5,600 bases of DNA from Flavobacteriales bacterium. GTDB taxonomy: Bacteria > Bacteroidota > Bacteroidia > Flavobacteriales_D > CANHHI01. The notes beneath the pieces are model-generated. The model was not told the origin of the DNA. It did not search any database and worked only from the letters and a program-made list of their open reading frames with translations. Positions 1 to 5,600 of the stretch are shown here, piece after piece (positions within the stretch are counted from its first letter, which is position 1; each line of letters starts with the position of its first letter). A program made the translations under genes and the position numbers. The stretch is from the NCBI GenBank assembly GCA_947460225.1, contig CANHHI010000104.1:1-5600 (forward strand), in the 5' to 3' direction.

Positions 1-1138
1 AGCACTTTTGCCATTGGCGTTACGGAATTTGCCCCCATGGCTTTGCTATCTGTGATGAGCAAAGACCTGGCAATTCCTTTGGAAACTGCCAGTTGGGCGG
101 TCAGTATTTATGCTTTGGGTGTGGCAATCGGCGCACCACTGCTCACAGCCATGAGCCAAAATATGGAACGCAAAAAACTTGTGCTATGGGTGCTTTTATT
201 ATTCGTATGTGGCAACGCCTTGGCTGGTTTTTCTTGGGATTTTGCAAGCCTTTTGTTTGCCAGACTTATCACTGGATTTTCGCACGGCGTATTTTTAGCC
301 ATCGGCGCACCCATTGCTATGGCTTGTGTGGCGGAAAACAAAAAAGGCTCGGCAGTCGCCACCTTATTTTCTGGGCTGACAATCGCCATAATTGTTGGCG
401 TGCCATTGAGTACTTTTTTGGGACAAAACATGGGTTGGCGATATGCTTTTCTCTTGATAGCTTTTTTGGGCACGCTGAGTTATGTGGCTACACTTTTGCT
501 TTTGCCTAAAATTCAAGTTGGGATAAGCACAAGCGTGCGCACCCAATTTCAAACGCTAAAAGAAAAACCGATAATATTGGGTTATACTTTGAGTATTTTG
601 GGATTTGGCAGTTCTTTTGTGTTTTTTCCGTTTTTAGCGCATTGGCTCGGCAGTAGCACCAATATTTCTGTGGAATATTTGAGTATCTGCACATTTTTGT
701 ATGGCACAGGTATTGCCTTGGGCAACTATTTCGGCGGGAAATTATCCAATAAAAACCCTTTGCGCACGGTATTTTTGGTGTGCTTGTGGCAAATGCTCTG
801 CATGGTGGCTTTATATGTTTTTGCCACACAAGCCGTTTTGGTGTATATCTTGCTTTTTTGCTTGGGCGTGGGCTGTTTTGCCATTGTGCCAGCCACGCAG
901 TTTTACATCATTCATTTGGCAACACAGAAAAAATCCAAACAGCACAAACATAGCCTCTGCCTGCAATATTTCTGCTTTTAACATAGGCATTGCCTCGTGA
1001 TCGTTTCTAGGTGGTCTCGCCTTGCGCACCTTTGGCGTTGCTTACAATCCTTTGTTTGCGCTTTTGGGATTCGCAGTGGCTTTCCTGCTCTGTATTTGCG
1101 CATATTTTGTAAATTTAAATAAAAACCATAAAATCTGA
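1..1138 (+). pseudogene. MFS exporter (DHA1/AraJ-like), 5'-truncated by window edge, frameshifted and interrupted
   Basis: This is a major facilitator superfamily proton-antiport-type exporter of the inner membrane; its substrate cannot be told from sequence. Frame 1 is open from base 1 and reads FAIGVTEFAPMALL, the TM1 motif of AraJ/PbuE-like exporters, so the true start lies upstream and the ATG at 37 is internal. Further family marks are YALGVAIGAPLLT with a basic loop (motif A region) and GVPLSTFLGQNMGWRYAF (motif C/TM5). Hydrophobic segments continue throughout. Frame 1 ends at TAA 979-981 with a non-family tail. Family sequence resumes in frame 2 from about 930 (KNPNSTNIASA, then NISAFNIG), which requires one extra base, most simply in the A6 run 928-933. 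Frame 2 then meets TGA at 998-1000 where the family has Gly before SFLGG, and continues (LRTFGVAYNPLFALLG) to TGA 1136-1138. With both lesions repaired the visible part is 378 residues, close to normal family length. It is a pseudogene, or a locally erroneous sequence; without the last TM helices the product is unlikely to work. Confidence 0.85.
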
Positions 1139-1140
1139 TT

Positions 1141-2199
1141 ATGATGTCAAAAAAAACAGCATTGGTTGTTGGCGGTTCTGGGGTTATCGGAAGAAACCTC
1201 GCCAACTATTTAGCCAAACAAAGCGATTGGAACACCATCGCATTAGCCAGAGAAAAAGAATCCGTGGTGGCGGAAAATGTAAAGTGGGTGAGCATGGATT
1301 TGCTAGACCCAGCTGATGTGGCAAAAAAAATACATGAACTGCAAGAAGTTACGCATGTTTTTTATGCGGCGTATATCCCAAAGCCGACATTTGCCGAAGA
1401 AGTGGAGCCCAATTTGCTGATGCTTAAAAACATTTTGCAAGCCATTCAGCCTGTGGCAAAAAACTTGGCACACGTAGTCATTAACGAAGGGGTAAAAGCA
1501 TACGGCGTACACTTGGGACCTTTCAAAACCCCAGCCAAAGAAACAGATGCACGCCACATGCCACCAAATTTTTACTACACGCAAGAAGATTTCTTAAAAC
1601 AGGAACAGGTGGGTAAAACATGGCATTATACGGTTTTGCGTCCAGATGTGGTGTGTGGTTTTTCAGTGGGCAGTGCCATGAATTTGCCTTTGATTATTGC
1701 CACCTACGCCGCCATTGCTAAGGAATTGGGACTGCCTTTGCGTTTCCCAGGAAAATGGGGTGCTTACAACGTGTTGGCGCAAGCCATGGACGCCACCTTG
1801 CATGCAGAAGCCATGGTTTGGGCAGGAACTAGTCCAAATACCAAAAATGATGTATTTAACGTAACCAATGGGGATTTATTTCGCTGGTCGCATGTGTGGA
1901 AAGATTTGGCTAAATTCTTTGACATGGATTTGGAACAACCGCAAACCATTTCTTTGGTGCAATGGATGGCAGACAAAGGCGAGGTTTGGGATAATATTGT
2001 CAAAAAATATGACTTAAAACCTTATAAATTGCATCAATTGGCAGCCTTTGGTTTTGGAGATTTTATTTTTGGTTGCGATTATGATGTGATTTCAGACGTT
2101 ACCAAGTCTCGCCAAGCGGGTTTTCACCGTGCGGAAAATAGCCACGATATGTTTATCCGACTCCTACAAGAATTTAGAGACAACAAAATTATTCCATAG
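1141..2199 (+). CDS. PRISE-type NADPH-dependent short-chain dehydrogenase/reductase
   Basis: This 352-residue extended SDR has a Rossmann fold and is probably a cytosolic NADPH-dependent reductase. Seen: G11-x-x-G14-x-x-G17 in the N-terminal nucleotide-binding motif (VVGGSGVIGRNL); R37 in ALAREKE, where family members use arginine to bind the NADPH 2'-phosphate; D53; and THVFYAAY at 71-78. The PRISE signatures (progesterone 5-beta-reductase/iridoid synthase-like) are NEGVKAYGVHLGPF (115-128), PPNFYYTQED (141-150), LRPDVVCGFS (166-175), GLPLRFPG (197-204) and a long C-terminal region with FNVTNGDLFRW. By analogy with plant progesterone 5-beta-reductase, K119 and the first Tyr of NFYY (Y145) would be the catalytic pair. 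Plant relatives reduce activated C=C bonds of enones; the natural substrate here is unknown. The start is the first ATG of an ATGATG pair, so the second, one codon on, is also possible; no Shine-Dalgarno is visible. It begins 2 nt after the transporter gene's stop, suggesting co-transcription. Confidence 0.9.
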   Translation: MMSKKTALVVGGSGVIGRNLANYLAKQSDWNTIALAREKESVVAENVKWVSMDLLDPADVAKKIHELQEVTHVFYAAYIPKPTFAEEVEPNLLMLKNILQAIQPVAKNLAHVVINEGVKAYGVHLGPFKTPAKETDARHMPPNFYYTQEDFLKQEQVGKTWHYTVLRPDVVCGFSVGSAMNLPLIIATYAAIAKELGLPLRFPGKWGAYNVLAQAMDATLHAEAMVWAGTSPNTKNDVFNVTNGDLFRWSHVWKDLAKFFDMDLEQPQTISLVQWMADKGEVWDNIVKKYDLKPYKLHQLAAFGFGDFIFGCDYDVISDVTKSRQAGFHRAENSHDMFIRLLQEFRDNKIIP

Positions 2200-2203
2200 C
2201 CCA

Positions 2204-2253
2204 CGCACATCGTGCGCAGGCATACCCTGCACGTAATCTGCGCACATAGTGCG
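2204..2253. repeat. Nested palindrome of two 5+3+5 hairpins
   Basis: Two small perfect hairpins, each CGCAC-3 nt-GTGCG, lie at 2204-2216 and 2241-2253. They are the outer parts of a larger inverted repeat: 2204-2219 and 2238-2253 are reverse complements at 13 of 16 positions, and the three differences fall in the hairpin loop bases. A further 5-bp stem (GCAGG 2216-2220 with CCTGC 2226-2230) sits in the middle. The structure starts 5 nt after the reductase stop codon, and its right hairpin is shared with the terminal inverted repeat of the adjoining element. No T-run follows, so it does not look like a terminator. A 3'-end stabilising structure or the debris of a repeat element would both fit. 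Confidence 0.7.
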
Positions 2254-2362
2254 TTTTAGTCTGCTTGGCAGGCACGGAAACAGAAATCGTCCTAAAATGC
2301 GTTTGCAAATTCCCCCTTTGAAAAAGGGGGTTAGGCAGACTAAAACGGACAATGTCCGCAGA
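2237..2362. repeat. Small MITE/REP-like element with about 28-bp terminal inverted repeats
   Basis: The left arm 2237-2264 and the right arm 2335-2362 are reverse complements at 25 of 28 positions. Both contain a 5+3+5 hairpin (2241-2253 and 2346-2358) and the 12-mer GTTTTAGTCTGC (2253-2264, inverted at 2335-2346). The 12-mer recurs in the right-hand orientation at 2358-2369, giving a direct repeat with 23-nt period. Two of the three arm differences are a C/G swap on both sides of the hairpin stem, so pairing is kept while sequence changes. The core of about 70 bp has no open frame of note and carries another hairpin (2312-2330). No transposase is present and I see no certain target-site duplication. 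Non-autonomous mobile element, or paired REP-like unit, is inference. Confidence 0.6.
2312..2330. repeat. C5T3-GAA-A3G5 perfect hairpin
   Basis: An 8-bp perfect stem (CCCCCTTT at 2312-2319 with AAAGGGGG at 2323-2330) closes a GAA loop, inside the core of the inverted-repeat element. It is followed by TTAGG and not by a T-run, so it is not a typical intrinsic terminator. Similar CCCCCTTT...AAAGGGGG hairpins are common in repeated intergenic sequences of several bacterial groups, as far as I recall. Its 19 bases could be a dispersed repeat in its own right. Confidence 0.6.
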
Positions 2363-2380
2363 CTAAAACAGAATATGATA

Positions 2381-2408
2381 AAAAACCGCCCATTTCTGGA
2401 CGGTTTTT
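2381..2408. terminator. Bidirectional Rho-independent terminator between convergent genes
   Basis: AAAAACCG (2381-2388) pairs with CGGTTTTT (2401-2408). After a C-A mismatch the stem continues with CCA (2390-2392) against TGG (2397-2399), closing a 4-nt loop. The stem ends in five T on the plus strand and six T on the minus strand, so it can stop transcripts coming from either side. It lies 20 nt beyond the pdhC stop codon and about 180 nt beyond the reductase stop, which suits both operons. Confidence 0.85.
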
Positions 2409-2427
2409 AAATATTTTTGCCTATTTA

Positions 2428-3639
2428 TTAAACCAGCATGCTCACTGGATTTTCAAGCATTTGTTTAAAGGTTTGCAAAAACGCTGCTCCTGTTGCGCCA
2501 TCTACGGTTCTATGGTCTGCCGCCAAGGTCACATTCATGCGGTTGCCCACCACAATCTGCCCGTTTTTCACGACAGGCTTTTGCACAATCGCCCCCACCG
2601 ACAAAATCGCCGAGTCAGGTTGATTGATGATAGAGGTAAAAGCATCTATGCCAAACATGCCCAAGTTGGAAATGGTAAACGTACTACCCTCCCAATCGGC
2701 AGGTTGCAATTTTTTATTTTTGGCACGGCTGGCAAAATCTTTCACTTCCAAAGAAATCTGACTAAGTCCTTTGCTATCCGCAAAGCGAACAACAGGCACC
2801 AAAAGCCCATCTTCCACAGCCACCGCCACGCCAATATTCACGTGCTGGTTGTATCTAATTTTATCCCCAAGCCATTGGCTGTTCACTTTGGGGTGCTTTT
2901 TCAAAGCCACTGCCGCCGCTTTTATCACCAAATCATTGAAAGAAATTTTCACGTCCGCCATCGCATTTAAAGCGGTTCTCGCTTGCACGGCGTTGTCCAT
3001 GTCTATTTCCATAAACAGGTAATAGTGCGGTGCTTGGGTTTTGCTATCCACCAAACGCTTGGCGATGGTTTTGCGCATCTGCGACACGTTTTCTTCGCTA
3101 AACGCCACCTGCCCAATCAAAGCACTGGCAGAACTGTGCACAGGCACTTGGAAACTTTCCACATCACGGCGCACAATGCGACCTTGGTCGCCACTGCCTT
3201 TCACTGCATGTAAGGGAATATTTTTCTCTTCTGCCATTTTTTTCGCCAAAGGAGAAATTTTCACCCGCTCCCCCGCTTGCGTAGCTGGCACTTCTACCGA
3301 AGCACTAACAGCAACCGATTTAGGTGTTTCCTCCACAGGCTTGGCAACTGCCTTAGACACGGGCGCATTCGCCTCTTTGAGCAAAGTCTGCACATCTTCG
3401 CCCTCCTTGCCTAAAATCGCCAAAATGGTATCCACAGGCGCAGTTTGTCCGTTTTCTATGCCGATATACAGCAAAACACCCTCTTGGAAAGATTCAAATT
3501 CCATGGTGGCTTTGTCTGTTTCTATTTCAGCAAGCACATCGCCCGCTTTTACTTTGTCGCCTATTTTTTTATGCCAAGCAGCCACCACGCCCTCTGTCAT
3601 GGTATCGCTCAATTTGGGCATTCTTACAATTTCTGCCAT
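2428..3639 (-). CDS. pdhC: Pyruvate dehydrogenase E2, dihydrolipoamide acetyltransferase (single lipoyl domain)
   Basis: This is the core subunit of the cytosolic pyruvate dehydrogenase complex: its lipoyl arm takes the acetyl group from E1 and the catalytic domain passes it to CoA, giving acetyl-CoA. The 403-residue protein has a lipoyl domain at about 3-77 with K43 in ETDKATM as the lipoylation site. An Ala/Pro/Val-rich linker runs from about 81 to 124, followed by the peripheral subunit-binding domain at about 125-161 (ISPLAKKMAEE, then GSGDQGRIVRRDV). The acetyltransferase domain at about 183-403 contains SNLGMFGIDAF and the DHRTVDG active site (H376, D380). Many Bacteroidota homologues carry two lipoyl domains and exceed 500 residues, so this is the short form. 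The start ATG is 3 nt after the pdhA stop, with no Shine-Dalgarno. The pairing with pdhA favours pyruvate over branched-chain or 2-oxoglutarate substrates. It is transcribed with pdhA and ends at the terminator downstream. Confidence 0.96.
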   Translation of the reverse strand: MAEIVRMPKLSDTMTEGVVAAWHKKIGDKVKAGDVLAEIETDKATMEFESFQEGVLLYIGIENGQTAPVDTILAILGKEGEDVQTLLKEANAPVSKAVAKPVEETPKSVAVSASVEVPATQAGERVKISPLAKKMAEEKNIPLHAVKGSGDQGRIVRRDVESFQVPVHSSASALIGQVAFSEENVSQMRKTIAKRLVDSKTQAPHYYLFMEIDMDNAVQARTALNAMADVKISFNDLVIKAAAVALKKHPKVNSQWLGDKIRYNQHVNIGVAVAVEDGLLVPVVRFADSKGLSQISLEVKDFASRAKNKKLQPADWEGSTFTISNLGMFGIDAFTSIINQPDSAILSVGAIVQKPVVKNGQIVVGNRMNVTLAADHRTVDGATGAAFLQTFKQMLENPVSMLV

Positions 3640-3642
3640 ATT

Positions 3643-4662
3643 TTATTCTTTAATATACGGATAATCAGTTTGTGTATAAACATCTTGCCACATCTCAGTT
3701 TCTGCATCGGGCAAGGGAGAATTTTCAGCAAATACCACAGCGTCTTCAATGGTTTGTTTGGTGCTGGTTTCTATCTGTTCTATTTCTTCCGCTGTGAGCC
3801 ATTTATTTTGGCGAATAACCTCCAAAACATGCTCAATAGGGTCTTGGTTTTTGTAATTTTCTACCTCATCTTTGGTGCGGTATTTTTGCGGGTCACTCAT
3901 AGAATGCCCACGGTATCGGTAGGTTTGAATGTCCAAAAGCGTTGGTCCATCGCCTTTTCGGGCACGCTCCACCGCACGCTCCATGGCTAAATGCACCTCT
4001 TCGGGTAGCATACCATTCACAGCCTCGCTAGGCATATCATAAGACAAACCAATCTTAGACAATTCTGTTACGTTGGTGGTGCGCTCCACAGAAGTACCCA
4101 TGGCATAAAAATTATTTTCTATCACAAATATAGCTGGAATTTTCCATTTCATTGCCATATTAAAAGTTTCGTGCAAAGCCCCTTGGCGCACGGCACCATC
4201 GCCCATAGACACCACACAAACGCTATCTGTGCCTTTGTATTGCTCTGCAAAAGCAACACCTGCACCCATGGCAATCTGTGCGCCCACAATGCCGTGTCCG
4301 CCCATAAAGTTTTTTTCTTTGTCAAAAAAGTGCATAGAACCGCCCTTGCCCTTGCTACAACCCGTTGTTCTGCCGAATAATTCCGCCATCAAACGCTTAG
4401 GGTCGCTACCCAAAGCCAAAGGGTGCGCATGGTCTCGGTAAGCGGTCATGTGTTTGTCGCTGGGTTTTGTGGCAGTAACCGTGCCCGCCACCACAGCCTC
4501 TTGACCGATGTATAAATGGCAAAAGCCACCAAATTTCTGCATGGTATAGAGTTGCCCTGTTTTTTCCTCAAAACGGCGCATCAACAGCATGTCTTTGTAC
4601 CACTTGATATACGTCTCTTTGCCAAACTTTTGGCTATAATCTGCCACTTTCTGTTTTGCCAT
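3643..4662 (-). CDS. pdhA: Pyruvate dehydrogenase E1 component, alpha subunit
   Basis: This is the thiamine-diphosphate-dependent alpha subunit of the heterotetrameric (alpha2-beta2) E1, which decarboxylates pyruvate and acetylates the lipoyl group of E2. Numbered from the ATG at 4660-4662, the protein has 339 residues, normal for the family. Visible marks are GFCHLYIGQEA, AYRDHAHPLALG (74-85), GCSKGKGGSMH, GGHGIVGAQI, the TPP/Mg motif GDGAVRQG starting at G154 and ending with ENN about 30 residues on (N183, N184), and the YRYRGHSMSDP active-site loop (248-258, with H253). The C-terminus ends in DYPYIKE. An in-frame TTG at 4678-4680 would add six residues (MFKTHI) but is less likely than the ATG, which gives the MAKQK start typical of relatives. 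It is the first gene of a two-gene operon with pdhC. No E1-beta gene adjoins it, so the partner subunit must be encoded elsewhere. Confidence 0.96.
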   Translation of the reverse strand: MAKQKVADYSQKFGKETYIKWYKDMLLMRRFEEKTGQLYTMQKFGGFCHLYIGQEAVVAGTVTATKPSDKHMTAYRDHAHPLALGSDPKRLMAELFGRTTGCSKGKGGSMHFFDKEKNFMGGHGIVGAQIAMGAGVAFAEQYKGTDSVCVVSMGDGAVRQGALHETFNMAMKWKIPAIFVIENNFYAMGTSVERTTNVTELSKIGLSYDMPSEAVNGMLPEEVHLAMERAVERARKGDGPTLLDIQTYRYRGHSMSDPQKYRTKDEVENYKNQDPIEHVLEVIRQNKWLTAEEIEQIETSTKQTIEDAVVFAENSPLPDAETEMWQDVYTQTDYPYIKE

Positions 4663-4682
4663 AATATGGGTTTTAAACAAGG

Positions 4683-4690
4683 CAAAGATA
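4683..4690 (-). promoter_or_regulatory. pdhA: Candidate Bacteroidota-type -7 box for pdhA-pdhC
   Basis: On the minus strand 4690-4683 reads TATCTTTG, which fits the TAnnTTTG -7 consensus of the Bacteroidota primary sigma factor. It lies 20 nt upstream of the pdhA ATG, which implies a very short leader of roughly 15 nt. The best upstream TTTG (4724-4721 on the minus strand) is 30 nt away, further than the usual spacing of about 19-21 nt, so the -33 element is poor or absent. The 95-bp gap 4681-4775 is very AT-rich, has no open frame worth calling, and shows no clear terminator for the protease gene upstream. Confidence 0.4.
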
Positions 4691-4775
4691 ATAAAATTCT
4701 TTTTATCTGCATAGGTTTATCAAAAAAACTACCCTAATATAATAATATAACGAAATTTAAATCTTTTTAAAACAA

Positions 4776-5600
4776 TTATAGTATTTGCACCAAAACCGTC
4801 TTACTGACTTGATTATTATACTTACCTCCATAAAAAAACTTAAATAGCAACTGCAATTTTTTCCCTTGATAACTCTTTTTGAGTAATTCTATTTGGCAAT
4901 CGTCAAAGGTTACGCTCACAGAACCAGCAACATTTTTAGCAGACAAAGACAATTCTTTTTTAGCCTTTATGTCTTGCAAATAAACCTCAACCTTACTAAA
5001 TCCAAGCAAACCTGTTCCATTGGTGTTGATTTCATATTTTGCGCTTTTTTCCAATGTTTCACTGCCCAAAATGGTAGCGTCTTTTAGATTCGTATAACGA
5101 AACAAAAAATCATAAAAACTACTCATACGTGTAAATACATTATAAGAACGATTTTTAGAGATATTCTGTTGTTCCCATACCAGTTTAGCACCAGAAGTTA
5201 CGCCAACTAAGTAATTTTTTTCTCTTTTACCAGCTACCAAAGCACCTCCACTATCTCCACCATATGTCCCTTCGGTAGCCCACCAATCACCAGTAAAGAT
5301 ATTGACAAAAGCAAGTCCTGTATCATGGGTAATTTTAGTTTGGTCGTATGGATTTGTGGGATATGCAACCCAAGCAGATTGGCGAATATTAAAAGTGCCA
5401 CAAACATCACCAGAACTAACCAAAGCCTTTGACCAACCCATAACTGTTGTTTTATCAGACAATATCAGTTTATCGTCTTGGTAAAATAGAATTGGGGCTT
5501 GTTTTTCATTGTAAGGGATAGATTTAGAAAGTTCCAAAATAGCTATATCTTTATCAAGTTGAGCATCATTTGCATTATTATAATTTTCAGAATAAATCTG
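4776..5600 (-). CDS. Trypsin-like serine protease (S1/chymotrypsin fold), C-terminal 274 residues, N-terminus outside window
   Basis: The frame is open to the window end, so the gene is partial; a TTG at 5535-5537 lies inside the protease domain and is not the start. Numbering from the edge, DIAILEL (18-24) holds the catalytic Asp (D18) of the His-Asp-Ser triad, MGWSKAL matches the conserved Gly-Trp-Gly/Ser turn, and TYGGDSGGALV holds the nucleophile Ser (S117). VGVTSG and YNVFTRMSSFYDFL follow as in S1 proteases. The catalytic His and any signal peptide would be upstream of the window; such proteases are normally secreted or periplasmic. After the fold ends near residue 170, about 105 residues remain (KYEINTNGTGLLGFSKVEVYL and onward), rich in alternating beta-strand pattern, which I do not recognise. 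The gene is AT-richer than its neighbours (hand-sampled near 35% GC against about 46% in pdhC). The target is unknown, and no partner gene is visible. Confidence 0.88.
   Translation of the reverse strand, partial: QIYSENYNNANDAQLDKDIAILELSKSIPYNEKQAPILFYQDDKLILSDKTTVMGWSKALVSSGDVCGTFNIRQSAWVAYPTNPYDQTKITHDTGLAFVNIFTGDWWATEGTYGGDSGGALVAGKREKNYLVGVTSGAKLVWEQQNISKNRSYNVFTRMSSFYDFLFRYTNLKDATILGSETLEKSAKYEINTNGTGLLGFSKVEVYLQDIKAKKELSLSAKNVAGSVSVTFDDCQIELLKKSYQGKKLQLLFKFFYGGKYNNQVSKTVLVQIL

Noticed and set aside
928..933. Programmed frameshift at the A6 run
   Set aside because: Rejoining the frames needs one base skipped (+1), which a -1 slippery site does not give. The run is short for transcriptional slippage, and the in-frame TGA 65 nt later would still truncate the product.
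998..1000. TGA read as glycine (alternative genetic code)
   Set aside because: The position wants Gly and TGA is Gly in some candidate-phylum bacteria, but the proteins here look like Bacteroidota. No other in-frame TGA occurs in the four remaining genes, and the same transporter frame ends naturally at a TGA (1136-1138).
2200..2369. CRISPR array
   Set aside because: The repeated 12-mer is inverted as well as direct, there are only three copies, and there are no regular unique spacers or cas genes.
2461..3664. Plus-strand open frames across pdhC, up to about 200 codons
   Set aside because: Their translations are low-complexity shadows of the E2 gene with no family pattern, and the minus strand carries an unmistakable full-length E2.
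4663..4680. TTG at 4678-4680 as the pdhA start
   Set aside because: It adds only six residues, lies at or before the likely transcription start, and the ATG at 4660-4662 gives an N-terminus like those of relatives.
4731..4775. Intrinsic terminator after the protease gene
   Set aside because: The stretch is AT-rich with a short ATTTAAAT palindrome but has no GC-containing stem followed by a T-run on the minus strand.

Overview
The window looks like a chromosomal segment from a member of the Bacteroidota, of the flavobacterial or cytophagal kind. The case rests on three points. The pyruvate dehydrogenase E1-alpha and E2 proteins carry phrasing I associate with that phylum. The genes have A-rich leaders without clear Shine-Dalgarno sequences. 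A TAnnTTTG box of the Bacteroidota sigma type sits just upstream of pdhA. This placement comes from recalled family patterns and not from a search.

Layout. Positions 1-1138 (+) hold an MFS drug/metabolite exporter-like gene whose 5' end lies outside the window. Near its 3' end it carries two lesions, a one-base frameshift in an A6 run and an in-frame TGA where the family has glycine, so it is probably a pseudogene unless the sequence is wrong there. Two bases later (1141-2199, +) is an intact PRISE-type short-chain dehydrogenase/reductase (progesterone 5-beta-reductase/iridoid synthase-like enone reductase fold), probably from the same transcription unit. Positions 2200-2427 separate convergent genes. 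They contain a dense set of palindromes, a small element with roughly 28-bp terminal inverted repeats, a C5T3/A3G5 hairpin and a bidirectional intrinsic terminator.

On the minus strand, pdhA (E1-alpha, 3643-4662) and pdhC (E2, 2428-3639) form a tight two-gene operon with a 3-nt gap. The two subunits act in succession: E1 decarboxylates pyruvate with thiamine diphosphate and acetylates the lipoyl arm of E2, and E2 passes the acetyl group to CoA. E1-beta and E3 (lipoamide dehydrogenase) are not here and must be encoded elsewhere. Upstream, 4776-5600 (-) is the 3' portion of a trypsin-like serine protease gene with a C-terminal extension. It is visibly AT-richer than its neighbours, and its 5' end, including the catalytic histidine, lies beyond the window.

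I see no CRISPR array, tRNA, rRNA, transposase or phage gene. Most of the window is ordinary metabolism. The parts most worth a second look are the structured intergenic element, the broken transporter and the bacterial PRISE reductase. I do not see convincing evidence of a previously undescribed multi-gene system.
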